Source: Solidesulfovibrio aerotolerans (GTDB lineage: Bacteria > Desulfobacterota > Desulfovibrionia > Desulfovibrionales > Desulfovibrionaceae). Taken from it: 64,000 bases of DNA. Positions 1 to 8,987 of the stretch are shown one piece after another (positions within the stretch are counted from its first letter, which is position 1; each line of letters opens with the position of its first letter). The position numbers were made by a program, and so were the translations under genes. The stretch covers positions 186,001 to 250,000 of the forward strand of contig NZ_WVUD01000002.1 in NCBI RefSeq assembly GCF_009856865.1, in the 5' to 3' direction. The notes beneath the pieces are model-generated. The model had not been told where the DNA came from and ran no database searches. It saw nothing but the letters and a program-made list of their open reading frames with translations.

Positions 1-2
1 CC

Positions 3-980
3 AGTGCCGCCGTGTTCGTCAAAGTGCCGCTTCTGGCTGACACCCTGGCCCTCGAAGCGGCCTACGGCCGACTCCTCGACGCCTACCGCACCTTCCAGCC
101 CACCACCACCCAGACCGGCGACGCCTTCGACGTCTACCGCCTGGCCCTGCCCATTACGGTCGAAGGCTTTGACGCCGTCCCCTGGGGCCTGGCCGGCGTG
201 TACGGCAAAGACGCCGATCCCGACGGAAACTTCAACGCCGGCCTGCGCTCGGCCGGCAGCTACCTTGCACCCGCCGGCTACAAGGACAACCAGAATCCCA
301 TGTGGTGGACCGGTCTGGCCCTGTCCGTCACGGCCCTGGACCCGGTGAAACTCTATTTTGACGGCATCTACGGCAATGCCGCCGGTTCCGACCGTTCCCG
401 AAACCGCCGCGCCGGCTACTTTTTTGACGCCGGCCTGACCTATACGGGTCTTGACTGGGCCACCCCGGGCCTGTTCGGCTGGTTTGCCAGCGGCGAGGAT
501 TCGAGCCTGTCCAACGGCAGCGAGCGCCTGCCGGTCATCACCCCAAAATGGGGACCGGGCACCTCGTTTTTGTTTGATTGCGACCAGGAATTCGCCAACA
601 ATAGCCTGGGCATCGATCCCACCGGCACCTGGGGTGCCAGCGTCGCCATCCGCGACATCACCGTTCTCGAAGCGCTCAAAAGCCGGCTGACTCTGGCCGC
701 CATTGCCGGGCGCAACAGCCCGGCCGGGCTGCGCAAAGCCGTTGCCGCAACCGGCGGCCCGGGCGAATACGTCGCCATGGGACGCAATCTGGCCCAGGGC
801 GAATGGGTACTCGGCGTCAACTTCGACCACAGCTACGCCCTTACCGAAGAACTCAGCCTGACGCTGCAAACCGGCTTTGCCGCGCCCCAGGGCCTCAAAA
901 CCAGCATATGGGGCCACCGCATGACCAATCAGGCAACGCAGGCCTGGATGGCCTCCCTGGGCTGCCTCTATACCTTTTAA
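3..980 (+). CDS. Outer-membrane beta-barrel porin (5'-truncated by window edge)
   Basis: Open frame running in from the left edge and ending in TAA. The first in-window GTG (position 12) is not the true start, because coding continues upstream of it. The protein alternates short polar and aromatic strands (many Gly/Tyr/Trp), has no internal transmembrane helix, and ends in Tyr-Thr-Phe, the C-terminal aromatic signature read by the BAM machinery. This matches the porins common in Desulfovibrionaceae, which form outer-membrane pores for small solutes. Family assignment rests on overall character and not on a catalytic motif. A perfect 14-bp stem follows the stop. Signal peptide and N-terminus lie outside the window. 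Confidence 0.75.
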   Translation, partial: SAAVFVKVPLLADTLALEAAYGRLLDAYRTFQPTTTQTGDAFDVYRLALPITVEGFDAVPWGLAGVYGKDADPDGNFNAGLRSAGSYLAPAGYKDNQNPMWWTGLALSVTALDPVKLYFDGIYGNAAGSDRSRNRRAGYFFDAGLTYTGLDWATPGLFGWFASGEDSSLSNGSERLPVITPKWGPGTSFLFDCDQEFANNSLGIDPTGTWGASVAIRDITVLEALKSRLTLAAIAGRNSPAGLRKAVAATGGPGEYVAMGRNLAQGEWVLGVNFDHSYALTEELSLTLQTGFAAPQGLKTSIWGHRMTNQATQAWMASLGCLYTF

Positions 981-983
981 GCG

Positions 984-1014
984 AAGCGGCGCCGGACGCT
1001 GTCCGGCGCCGCTT
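984..1014 (+). terminator. Strong hairpin behind the porin gene
   Basis: Perfect 14-bp stem with a 3-nt loop starting 4 nt after the porin stop codon. No clear U-tract follows, so it may act as a transcript 3'-end stabiliser as much as an intrinsic terminator. Confidence 0.55.
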
Positions 1015-1067
1015 GACGCCGCCTTCCTGTCCGGTCTATCTCCCGGTCGCCCCCTGCGGGATGCCAC

Positions 1068-1095
1068 TTGACACTTTGTAAACCGGTGTTAACTT
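1068..1095 (+). promoter_or_regulatory. Promoter of the TetR gene, probably leaderless transcript
   Basis: Consensus -35 TTGACA (1068-1073), 16-bp spacer, and -10-like TAACTT (1090-1095). The predicted transcript start is about 1102, at the ATG at 1103. The bases before the ATG are a C-run with no Shine-Dalgarno sequence. A small ACCGGT palindrome (1082-1087) lies in the spacer and could be part of an autoregulatory operator. Confidence 0.5.
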
Positions 1096-1102
1096 CCCCC
1101 CC

Positions 1103-1696
1103 ATGACTGAACGCCTGGATTCACCCCTGCGCCGCGAACAAATCGCCGACGCCGCCCTGGACATCGTGGTGCGCCACGGCATCGGCGCCGTCACCGTGCG
1201 CCGGGTGGCCGAAGCCGTCGGCATCTCAGCCGCCGCACTGTACCGACACTACAAAAACAAGGCCGAAATCCTTAAAGCCGTCATGGAAGAGCATCAGGAA
1301 TTCTTTATGGTCAATGTCAGACTGGCCAGGGCAGAAGGCACTGGTCCGCTTGACACCATACGGAGACTGTATCTTTCAAGCATGACCCTGGTTGAACGCT
1401 ATTGCGCCTTGCCTGTCGTCTTTTTATCCGATGTTCTGTGGTTTGAAGAGACGCAACTTCGAGACTTAAAGCTCAAACACCACAAGATTCTGCGAGATAT
1501 AATAATCGAATTAATCACAGCAGCCCAGCAGAAAGGCGAGATCCGCACCGACATACGCCCCGAAGAGATCTTTGTTCATTTCATTGGACTCATTGCCATG
1601 CCCGCGCTCATCCAGGCCCGGACGCCACACGATTTGGATATGCCCCGACAGACCACCGCCAATTGGGAGTTGTTTGCCCATGCCGTTGCTGCATAA
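1103..1696 (+). CDS. TetR/AcrR-family transcriptional regulator
   Basis: 197 residues. The N-terminal helix-turn-helix (about residues 10-58) reads like a typical TetR DNA-binding domain, with VTVRRVAEAVGISAAALYRH as recognition region. The C-terminal two-thirds is an all-helical ligand-binding domain without family-specific motifs. Codon use becomes noticeably more AT-rich after about residue 65, unlike the neighbours. It lies two genes upstream of an RND efflux pair in the same orientation, so it is a plausible efflux repressor responding to a toxic ligand; this is inference. The start is the ATG at 1103, chosen because the promoter and helix-turn-helix spacing fit; no ribosome-binding site is visible. 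Confidence 0.9.
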   Translation: MTERLDSPLRREQIADAALDIVVRHGIGAVTVRRVAEAVGISAAALYRHYKNKAEILKAVMEEHQEFFMVNVRLARAEGTGPLDTIRRLYLSSMTLVERYCALPVVFLSDVLWFEETQLRDLKLKHHKILRDIIIELITAAQQKGEIRTDIRPEEIFVHFIGLIAMPALIQARTPHDLDMPRQTTANWELFAHAVAA

Positions 1697-2693
1697 TTTT
1701 TGTGGGCCTGGAAGTGAACACCAGTTCACTTCCAGGCCCAGGCGTTTGCGTCACCTGCGGTGCTGCCGTGCCGGACTGCTGCTCCTGCCCCTGCTGGCCG
1801 CAACGCCCTGGGGCACAGCCAGCGTCGCGGCCGGCGAGCCGCTCTCGCCAGCCGCCATCCAGGCCAAATATGCCGGACGCGACCCGATCCTCCCGGATAA
1901 TGGCGAATTTGCTGTATTTCCCGGCAAGGCCGAAGAACCCAAACAAGACTGTGCCGGCCTTACTGAAGGGCGCGTCATGACGGCCCTGGTTTTCGGCCAG
2001 TCCAACGCCGCCAACACCGTGGACCCGGGCTACGATTCGGGCCAGCCGGTGTACGCCTATTATAACGGCACCTGCCAAAAAGCCCACGACACCATGCCCG
2101 GGGCCAGCGGCTCCAAGGGCAGCACCTGGCCGCGCCTGGGCGACCGGGCCGTAGCCAGCGGCCTTTTTGACGCCGTGCTCTTTGCCGACATCGCCCGGGG
2201 CGGCTCCTCCATTTTAAATTGGGGGCCGGGCGGCGCGCTCAACCCGATCCTCCTGGGCACCCTCGACGACCTCGTCGCAAAAGGCCTGTCCCCGACCCAT
2301 ATCTTTTTCCACCAGGGCGAATCTGACTGTGCCCTGGGCATAGACCCGGCCGATTACGCGGCCATGCTCGAGGCCATCATCACCCAAATCCGCCAGCGGG
2401 TTGGCGACGCTTGCGAAATTGTCGTCGCCCGCGCCTCTTTGTATTACGATCCCGCCTTGGGCGGCCTGGGGGATCCGGCGGGCTATCGGTCCTGTCCGGC
2501 CCTGACCGCTGTGCAGACCGAGGCGGCCGACCCTGCCCGCAAGGTCTTTTCCGGTCCCAATACCGATTTGATCGTGCCTTGGTTTGACCGCAACGACGGC
2601 TATCACTTCTCCGCCAAGGCCGCCGACCATTTTTCCGCCGCCTGGATGCCGCTGCTCGCCCGGGGTGGCGATATGGCCCAGGCAACGCCCTAA
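1680..2693 (+). CDS. Secreted SASA/SGNH-type carbohydrate esterase
   Basis: 337 residues from ATG 1680, which overlaps the TetR 3' end by 17 bp. A better-looking signal peptide would begin at an in-frame TTG at 1746 (MRHLRCCRAGLLLLPLLAA followed by an Ala-rich cleavage zone), so the start is uncertain. The mature part carries FGQSNAAN (block I, catalytic Ser) and HQGESD, the two hallmark blocks of the sialate O-acetylesterase (SASA) fold, and a late DGYHFS likely supplying the catalytic His. It probably removes acyl groups from a glycan in the periplasm. The location directly before an RND efflux operon is unusual, and no functional link is evident. Confidence 0.75.
   Translation: MPLLHNFCGPGSEHQFTSRPRRLRHLRCCRAGLLLLPLLAATPWGTASVAAGEPLSPAAIQAKYAGRDPILPDNGEFAVFPGKAEEPKQDCAGLTEGRVMTALVFGQSNAANTVDPGYDSGQPVYAYYNGTCQKAHDTMPGASGSKGSTWPRLGDRAVASGLFDAVLFADIARGGSSILNWGPGGALNPILLGTLDDLVAKGLSPTHIFFHQGESDCALGIDPADYAAMLEAIITQIRQRVGDACEIVVARASLYYDPALGGLGDPAGYRSCPALTAVQTEAADPARKVFSGPNTDLIVPWFDRNDGYHFSAKAADHFSAAWMPLLARGGDMAQATP
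1704..1739. repeat. Perfect 16-bp inverted repeat, TetR operator or terminator
   Basis: Two 16-bp arms separated by ACCA. The core AGTGAACACCAGTTCACT resembles TetR-family operators (two GTGAAC half-sites). The full stem continues outward with GGGCCTGGA, which is more like a terminator, but no T-tract follows on either strand. It lies between the TetR stop and the likely TTG start of the esterase. Confidence 0.5.
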
Positions 2694-2761
2694 ACGCCCT
2701 CTGGGCCAACGCCAACTTTCCGCTCCGACGCCCGGAGCGGCCACCTGTTTTGGAGGTTTCC

Positions 2762-4021
2762 ATGTCCGCATCCGTTTTCGCCCAAACTGTCCGCCTGGCC
2801 GCGACCCTTTGCCTCCCTCTGGCTCTGGCCGCCGCGCTGTCCGGCTGCGTCACGGAGAGCTCCGGCCAGGAGACGGCCGCCGGCGCGCCGCCGCCGCCGG
2901 AAATTGTAGCCCATCAGGTCGTCACATCCGATATCCCGCTGGAACTGGCCTACATGGGCCAGACCGCCGGTTCGCGCGAGGTCGAAGTGCGCGCCCGGGT
3001 CGGCGGCATCCTGCTGCGCCGCGACTTCGAGGAAGGCTCCCGGGTGCGCCAGGGCCAGCTCATGTTCGAGATCGACCCGGCCCCCTATCAGGCCGCTCTG
3101 GAGCAGGCCAAGGGTACCCTGGCCCAGGCCGAGGCCAATCTGGCCCAGAACAAACGCGACGCCGAGCGCATGGACAAGCTCTTCAAAGGCGACGTGGTGG
3201 CCCGAAAGGATTTCGACGACGCCAGGACCGCCGTAGAAACGGCCACGGCCCTCGTTGACTCGGCCAAGGGCAAGGTCCGGGAAGCCTCGCTCAACCTGGA
3301 ATGGACCAAGGTCACGGCCCCCATTGCCGGCATGACCAGCAAGGAGACCCGCTCCGAAGGGTCTCTGGTCACCACCAACACCGATGCCAGCCTGTTGACC
3401 TCGATCTCCCGGGTCGATCCGATCTACGTAAACTTCTCCATGTCCGGCCCGGAAATGATGAAGATCCGCAAGTTGCGGGCCGAGGGCAAGGTGGCCATTA
3501 CCGGCGGTGGCGACTTCACCGTGCGCCTCACCCTGCCGGACGGCGCGGACTATCCCACCACCGGCCGCATCAATTTCACCGACACCCAGGTGGACGCGAC
3601 CACGGGTGTGGTCAAGGTTCGGGCCGAATTCACCAATCCCGACGGGCTGGTGTTGCCCGGACAGTTCGTGCGGGTGCGCCTGGAAGGCGCGCACTACAAG
3701 GACGTGTTGGCCGTGCCCCAGGGTGCTGTCCTTAACACCCAGCAGGGGGCCATGGTCTGGACCGTGGACGCCAAAAACCAGATCGCCCCCCGCCCGGTGG
3801 TCCTCGGCGAGACCGTGGGCAACGACTATCTCATCGAAAAAGGCCTGGAGCCGGGCGAACGCGTGGTGGCTGAAGGCGTTATCAAAGTCCGTCCCGGCAT
3901 GACCGTCACGGTGCGCGGCGACGCCCCCGCCCCGGCCGCCCCGCCTGCCGCGACGGCTTCTGAAGCAGCCCCCAAGGCCGCCGAGGCCGATAAGGCTGCG
4001 GGCAAGGAGAACCGTTCATGA
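2762..4021 (+). CDS. RND efflux periplasmic adaptor (membrane fusion) lipoprotein
   Basis: 419 residues. The ATG at 2762 has a GGAGG ribosome-binding site five bases upstream. The signal peptide ends in the lipobox LSGC (Cys29), so the protein should be anchored in the inner membrane. A barrel-sandwich/lipoyl half-motif (about 70-100), an alpha-helical hairpin (about 105-180), the second lipoyl half, a beta-barrel and a membrane-proximal domain follow in the HlyD/AcrA order. The C-terminal 30 residues are a low-complexity Ala/Pro/Glu tail. The stop overlaps the next start (ATGA), so it is translationally coupled to the pump. It links the inner-membrane transporter to an outer-membrane channel, whose gene is not in this window. 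Confidence 0.93.
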   Translation: MSASVFAQTVRLAATLCLPLALAAALSGCVTESSGQETAAGAPPPPEIVAHQVVTSDIPLELAYMGQTAGSREVEVRARVGGILLRRDFEEGSRVRQGQLMFEIDPAPYQAALEQAKGTLAQAEANLAQNKRDAERMDKLFKGDVVARKDFDDARTAVETATALVDSAKGKVREASLNLEWTKVTAPIAGMTSKETRSEGSLVTTNTDASLLTSISRVDPIYVNFSMSGPEMMKIRKLRAEGKVAITGGGDFTVRLTLPDGADYPTTGRINFTDTQVDATTGVVKVRAEFTNPDGLVLPGQFVRVRLEGAHYKDVLAVPQGAVLNTQQGAMVWTVDAKNQIAPRPVVLGETVGNDYLIEKGLEPGERVVAEGVIKVRPGMTVTVRGDAPAPAAPPAATASEAAPKAAEADKAAGKENRS

Positions 4022-7000
4022 TTTCACGTTTCTTCCTGGGCCGCCCGGTCTTCTCCATCGTCATCTCGCTGGTCATCGTGCTGGCCGGTCTGGCGGCGAT
4101 CAGAAGCCTGCCCATTGCCCAATTTCCCGACATCATTCCGCCTGAGGTCAATGTGACGGCCGTCTACCCCGGGGCCAGCCCCGAGGTGATCGCCGCCACT
4201 GTTGCGGCACCCCTTGAGCAGCAGATCAACGGCGTCGACAACATGCTCTACATGCGCTCGACCAGTTCCGGCGACGGCTCGCTGTCGATCACCGTCACCT
4301 TTGCCGTGGGCACCAACCCGGACCAGAATACCATCAACGTCAACAACCGCGTCCAGGCCGCCCAGACCACCCTGCCCGCCGAGGTCCGACGCCAGGGCGT
4401 CACCGTTACCAAGAAATCCTCCAACATCCTCCAGATCGTTGGGTTCGACTCCCCAACCGGCCGCTACGATTCGGTCTTTATCAGCAACTACGTCCTGGTC
4501 AACGTCCTGGATGAGCTCAAACGCCTGCCCGGCGTCGGCGACGCCTCCATCTTCGGGGCCAAGGACTACTCCATGCGGGTGTGGCTGCGCCCGGACAAGC
4601 TGGCCCAGCTCAAGCTGACGCCGGCAGACGTGGCCGCAGCCATCACCGAACAAAATGCCCAGTTCGCCGCCGGCCGCATCGGGGCCGAGCCGACGAATCC
4701 CGAGCACCCCGTGGCGCTCAACTACATGGTGACCACCCAGGGGCGGCTCATGACCCCTGAGGATTTCGGCGACATCATTTTGCGCGCCCAACCCGACGGG
4801 TCGCTCCTGCACTTAAAAGACGTGGCCCGGGTTGAACTCGGGGCCAAAGACTACAGTTCCATTTCCAAACGCAACGGCAGCCCGACCGTCAACATCGGCA
4901 TCTTCCTTGCCCCTGGGGCCAACGCCCTGGACACGGCCGATCTGGTGACGGCCAAGCTGGCCGAACTGTCCAAGCGGTTCCCCGACGGCGTCACCTATTC
5001 GGTGCCGCTGGATACCACCACCTTCGTGCGCGTCTCCATCGAGGAGGTCATCCACACCCTCGTCGAAGCCATGATCCTGGTCTTTTTGGTGGTCTATCTC
5101 TTCCTGCAAAACTTCCGGGCCACGCTGATCCCCTGTCTGGCCGTGCCGGTGTCGATCATCGGCACCTTTGCCGGCATGCAGGCCCTTGGCTTTACCATCA
5201 ACACCCTGACCCTTTTCGGCATGGTGCTGGCCATCGGCATTGTCGTTGACGACGCCATTGTGGTGCTCGAAAACGTCGAGCGCATCATGACCACCCAAAA
5301 GCTCCCGCCCAAGGAAGCCACGGCCAAGGCCATGGAAGAAGTGACCGGCCCGGTTGTGGCCATTGTGCTGGTCTTATGCGCCGTGTTCGTTCCCGTCGCT
5401 TTCCTTGGCGGACTCACCGGCCAAATGTACAAGCAGTTTGCCATCACCATTGCCGTCTCCGTGGTCATCTCCGGCCTGGTGGCCCTGACACTGACGCCGG
5501 CCTTGTGCGCGAGCCTGCTCAAAGCCGGCCACCAGGAGCCCAACCGCCTGTTTCGGGCCTTTAACCGGGCCTTTGACGGCCTGACCCGGGTCTATGGCGC
5601 CGGCGTGGCCTTTTTGCTGCGCCGCAGTTTTGTCGCCGTCCTGCTCTTTGCCGGACTGTGCCTGGCCACGGGCTGGCTGTTTAGGCAGGTGCCGGGCGGA
5701 CTCGTCCCGGACGAAGACCAGGGCTATGTCATTGCCGTCAACATCCTGCCCGACGGCACGTCGATTCGCGCCACCGAAGCCATCGGCGACGCCATTGACG
5801 CGATGAACATGAAAGACCCTTCGGCCAAAGACGTCATCGCCATCACCGGCCTGGATCTGCTCAGCTTCACCTACCGCTCCAACTACGGCACGACCTTTAT
5901 GCCGCTCAAACCCTGGGACGAACGCAAGGCCCCGGGACTGTCCTCCTTTGACGTGGTCAAACGCATCTTCGGCCGGGGCATGACCCAGCCCAAGAGCCTG
6001 ACCCTGGCCTTTAATCCGCCGGCCATCTCCGGCATGTCCAACACCGGCGGCTTTGACGCCTACCTGCAAAGCCGTGGCGAAGGCGATGTCAAAGCCTTGG
6101 CCGCCATGACCGACAAGCTGGTGGCCGAGGCCTCGAAAAACCCGGTGCTCGGCCGCGTGGCCACCACCTTCGGGGCCAACGTGCCCCAGTTGCGCATCGA
6201 CCTCGACCGCGCCAAGGCCAAGGCCCTGGGCGTCGCCATAAGCGACGTCTATGACGCCATGCAGGCCACGTTCGGTGCCTACTACGTCAACGACTTCAAT
6301 AAATTCGGCCGGACCTTTAAGGTGCAAATCCAGTCCGAAGCGGATTTCCGCGACCGCCCCGAGGATCTGCGCGACGTGTTCGTGCGCTCCAGCAAAGGCG
6401 AAATGATTCCCTTAACGGCCCTGGCCACCATCGAAAAGTCCACCGGCCCCGAGGTCATGGAGCGCTTTAACGTGTTCCCGGCGGCCAAGATCATGGGCCA
6501 GCCCGCTCCGGGACATACTTCGGGCGAGGCTTTGGCCGCCATGGAACAGGCTGCGGCCAAGGTGCTGCCGTCTGACTACACCCTGGCCTGGACCGGCTCG
6601 GCCTACCAGGAAAAAGCGGCGCAAGGCTCCTCGACCCTGGTCTTTGCCATGGGCATCGTCATGGTCATCCTCATCCTGGCCGCCCAGTACGAACGCTGGA
6701 GCCTGCCCTTTGCCGTGGTCCTGGCTGTGCCTTTTGCCCTGTTCGGTGCCATTGCCGCCGTGTACGGCCGTGCGCTGAGCAACGACATCTACTTCCAGAT
6801 CGCCCTGGTGACCCTTATTGGCCTGGCGGCCAAAAACGCCATCCTCATCGTTGAATTCGCCGTCCTTGAGGTCAAGGCCGGCAAAACCCTGGCCGAGGCG
6901 GCGCTCTCGGCGGCCATGCTGCGCTTTCGGCCCATCATCATGACCTCCCTGGCCTTTATCCTCGGCTGTCTGCCCCTGGCCATCTCCACCGGTGCCGGCG

Positions 7001-7167
7001 CCAACAGCCGCCACGCCATCGGCACCGGCGTCATCGGCGGCATGCTCGGGGCCACCATCATTGCCCCCCTGTTTATCCCGGTCTTTTTCAAGCTCATCAT
7101 GGGTGCCGGGGCAGGACTGGCCCGTCTTATGGGGAAACAGGTTGCATCGCAGGAGAAAGCAAGCTAA
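4018..7167 (+). CDS. RND multidrug efflux inner-membrane transporter (AcrB/HAE1 type)
   Basis: 1049 residues, the usual length for AcrB-like pumps. It starts with [20 protein letters not shown], the first transmembrane helix typical of the family, and has two repeats of six transmembrane helices with two large periplasmic loops. The proton-relay residues are present: Asp411 and Asp412 in [17 protein letters not shown] and Lys939 in [14 protein letters not shown]. It therefore should be an active proton-driven drug exporter of the hydrophobic/amphiphilic type. It is coupled by ATGA overlap to the adaptor gene; a MarR regulator follows 70 bp later. The substrate cannot be read from sequence. 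Confidence 0.96.
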   Translation: MISRFFLGRPVFSIVISLVIVLAGLAAIRSLPIAQFPDIIPPEVNVTAVYPGASPEVIAATVAAPLEQQINGVDNMLYMRSTSSGDGSLSITVTFAVGTNPDQNTINVNNRVQAAQTTLPAEVRRQGVTVTKKSSNILQIVGFDSPTGRYDSVFISNYVLVNVLDELKRLPGVGDASIFGAKDYSMRVWLRPDKLAQLKLTPADVAAAITEQNAQFAAGRIGAEPTNPEHPVALNYMVTTQGRLMTPEDFGDIILRAQPDGSLLHLKDVARVELGAKDYSSISKRNGSPTVNIGIFLAPGANALDTADLVTAKLAELSKRFPDGVTYSVPLDTTTFVRVSIEEVIHTLVEAMILVFLVVYLFLQNFRATLIPCLAVPVSIIGTFAGMQALGFTINTLTLFGMVLAIGIVVDDAIVVLENVERIMTTQKLPPKEATAKAMEEVTGPVVAIVLVLCAVFVPVAFLGGLTGQMYKQFAITIAVSVVISGLVALTLTPALCASLLKAGHQEPNRLFRAFNRAFDGLTRVYGAGVAFLLRRSFVAVLLFAGLCLATGWLFRQVPGGLVPDEDQGYVIAVNILPDGTSIRATEAIGDAIDAMNMKDPSAKDVIAITGLDLLSFTYRSNYGTTFMPLKPWDERKAPGLSSFDVVKRIFGRGMTQPKSLTLAFNPPAISGMSNTGGFDAYLQSRGEGDVKALAAMTDKLVAEASKNPVLGRVATTFGANVPQLRIDLDRAKAKALGVAISDVYDAMQATFGAYYVNDFNKFGRTFKVQIQSEADFRDRPEDLRDVFVRSSKGEMIPLTALATIEKSTGPEVMERFNVFPAAKIMGQPAPGHTSGEALAAMEQAAAKVLPSDYTLAWTGSAYQEKAAQGSSTLVFAMGIVMVILILAAQYERWSLPFAVVLAVPFALFGAIAAVYGRALSNDIYFQIALVTLIGLAAKNAILIVEFAVLEVKAGKTLAEAALSAAMLRFRPIIMTSLAFILGCLPLAISTGAGANSRHAIGTGVIGGMLGATIIAPLFIPVFFKLIMGAGAGLARLMGKQVASQEKAS

Positions 7168-7237
7168 TCATTGCAGAGTCGATAAAAAATCAACCGCGCG
7201 GGATGTCGCGACGCGCGTCGGGAAAGGAGTATCCGTT

Positions 7238-7687
7238 ATGGCATTCTCCCCTGCAACCGCCGCTTCCGACATCGCCCCGGAATGGATCCCCCTGGCTTTA
7301 AACGATTTGGCCAGGGGGTGGCGCGCCCGCCTCGACGAACGCCTGCGCCCGCTGGGGCTTTCCTGCGCCATGTGGGCTGTCATCCGCCGGCTGGCCAACG
7401 GGCCGGCCGCCCAGACCCAGCGGGAACTGGCCGAGGCCGTGGGCATCGAAGGACCGACCCTGGTGCGCCTGCTTGACCGGCTGGAACAATGCGGCATCGC
7501 CCGCCGGGTGCCGGATGCCGACGACCGCCGCATCAAACGGGTGGAACTGTCCGAACAGGCCCGCCCGAGCTGGGATGCCTCCCTGCAGGCCGGCCTGGAA
7601 CTGAGCCGCGAACTGACCCGGGGCATTGCCGCCAGTGATCTGGAAACCACCCGCCAAGTGCTTGTAACGATGTTGGCGCGCCTGTAG
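7238..7687 (+). CDS. MarR-family transcriptional regulator
   Basis: 149 residues. The ATG at 7238 is preceded by AAAGGAG at optimal spacing. The winged helix-turn-helix (about residues 45-105) contains QRELAEAVGIEGPTLVRLLDR followed by the wing DADDRRIKRVELSE with the conserved DxRxxxxxLT-like pattern. MarR proteins are dimeric repressors released by small aromatic ligands. Position just behind the RND pump suggests it controls efflux, making this a two-regulator locus together with the upstream TetR. A bidirectional terminator follows. Confidence 0.9.
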   Translation: MAFSPATAASDIAPEWIPLALNDLARGWRARLDERLRPLGLSCAMWAVIRRLANGPAAQTQRELAEAVGIEGPTLVRLLDRLEQCGIARRVPDADDRRIKRVELSEQARPSWDASLQAGLELSRELTRGIAASDLETTRQVLVTMLARL

Positions 7688-7779
7688 CCTGGACGGGTCA
7701 AGGGTGGCCCCCTGGCTCGGATGATTCGGGCCGACCGCTTCCCCAAAGCAGCCGGCCGGCCCACTCCCCCAAAAAATAC

Positions 7780-7811
7780 AAGGGGCCAGGAATACAAATT
7801 CCTGGCCCCTT
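7780..7811. terminator. Bidirectional intrinsic terminator between marR and eboE-like genes
   Basis: Perfect 14-bp stem with an ACAA loop. On the minus strand it is followed by a run of six T (complement of the A-run at 7770-7776), a good U-tract for the eboE-like gene. On the plus strand the tail is weaker (CTTGTTT). Confidence 0.8.
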
Positions 7812-7859
7812 CTTGTTTCGGTCTGCCGGGTCGGTCGCTGCCGGGAAAACCCCGCGTCG

Positions 7860-8954
7860 CTACGGCCGCCGGGCCGCTTCCACCCAGGCAATCTCCCGAA
7901 TAATGGACTGGGTGACATCAGCCATCTTCAGTTCCGGCGGCAAAACGCTCCAGGTGTAGGTCTCCACTTCAAGGGGAATATCGGGAGCAAGGAGCGGCAA
8001 AAACGTTTGCAAAAACGGTTGTGTCGTGCCGCATTGGGGGGTGTGGGCCACAAACACCGGCAGATGAAAATGCACCCGCCAGGAGGCCACGCCGTCCAGG
8101 CGCGCGGCCAGGGCCTGGGGCAGATCGTCAAAGCGCCGCAGCGACCCGTCTGTGAGCCGGGCCACGGCCTGGTGCAGATAGACCGGTTCGACGAACCGGG
8201 CCAGGGGTGTCAGGTCGCCGCCCTCCAGATGCAGGGCCGAGGACACCTGCACATGCCCGACTTCGATGCCGGCAGCGGCCAAGGCGGCCAGGGAGGCGGC
8301 CGGGTCTTCGTATTGCAGGGCCTGATGGCAGCAGTCGTAGCACACGCACAGATGGGCCATATGAGCCGGGGGTGCGTTAAGCTCGGCGAAAAACGCCACC
8401 ATCTGCGCCGTTGTCTCGATCAGGCAGCCCGGTTCGGCCTCAACGGCCAGCCGGATGCGCCGGCCGGTTTTGGCAAAAAGTTCGGCCATTTCGCCCAAAA
8501 CCCCACGCAATGCGGCATACGCCTTGGGCAGATCGGTTTCGGGAAAGCCCCGGCGAAAGCCTATGGGCACGGTGGAGATGGAGCCGGACCCGCCCTCGGG
8601 CAGCCAGCCGGCCAGCAGCCGGGCCAGACGCAGGGTGTAGGCGGCCCGCTCGGGATCGCGCCAGTCCGGCTGATAGACCCGCTCCTTGACCGGTGTGTGG
8701 TGAAACCGGCCATACGGGAAGCCGTTTAAGGTGCGAAAGGTCAGGCCATGGGTGGCTGCCTCGGCGGCAAAGGATTGGGCCGCTGCGGCATCAAGCTCCA
8801 GGCTGGCCCGGCCCGACAGGCGCAGCCCCACGGGAAAGGGCCGGGTGGGGCACACGGCCGCTGCCACAGCCGGGGCGTGGGCCAAAACGCCGGCCCGGAT
8901 TTCCTCCCAGCTCTCGCCGGGATGAATGTTGGTGCAATACGTCGTTGGCTCCAT
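7860..8954 (-). CDS. eboE: EboE-like metabolite-traffic protein, TIM-barrel (xylose isomerase-like)
   Basis: 364 residues from the ATG encoding MEPTTYCTNIHPGESW; a TTG 33 bases upstream abuts the preceding stop and is an alternative. The TYCTNIHPGE opening, LNGFPYGRFH, PLGFRRGFP-like segment (here IGFRRGFPETD), EAEPGC, CYDCCHQA and HLPVF blocks are those of the EboE branch of the sugar-isomerase TIM-barrel superfamily. Asp, Glu and His residues at barrel ends suggest a metal site. EboE is known from ebo clusters that move secondary-metabolite precursors across the membrane (for example scytonemin precursors in cyanobacteria). Here it follows an eboD-like gene with no spacer, forming a two-gene unit. 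The actual substrate is unknown. Confidence 0.75.
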   Translation of the reverse strand: MEPTTYCTNIHPGESWEEIRAGVLAHAPAVAAAVCPTRPFPVGLRLSGRASLELDAAAAQSFAAEAATHGLTFRTLNGFPYGRFHHTPVKERVYQPDWRDPERAAYTLRLARLLAGWLPEGGSGSISTVPIGFRRGFPETDLPKAYAALRGVLGEMAELFAKTGRRIRLAVEAEPGCLIETTAQMVAFFAELNAPPAHMAHLCVCYDCCHQALQYEDPAASLAALAAAGIEVGHVQVSSALHLEGGDLTPLARFVEPVYLHQAVARLTDGSLRRFDDLPQALAARLDGVASWRVHFHLPVFVAHTPQCGTTQPFLQTFLPLLAPDIPLEVETYTWSVLPPELKMADVTQSIIREIAWVEAARRP

Positions 8955-8987
8955 GCTCCCCCCGCTCAAAGGCATGTTCGACCGCAA

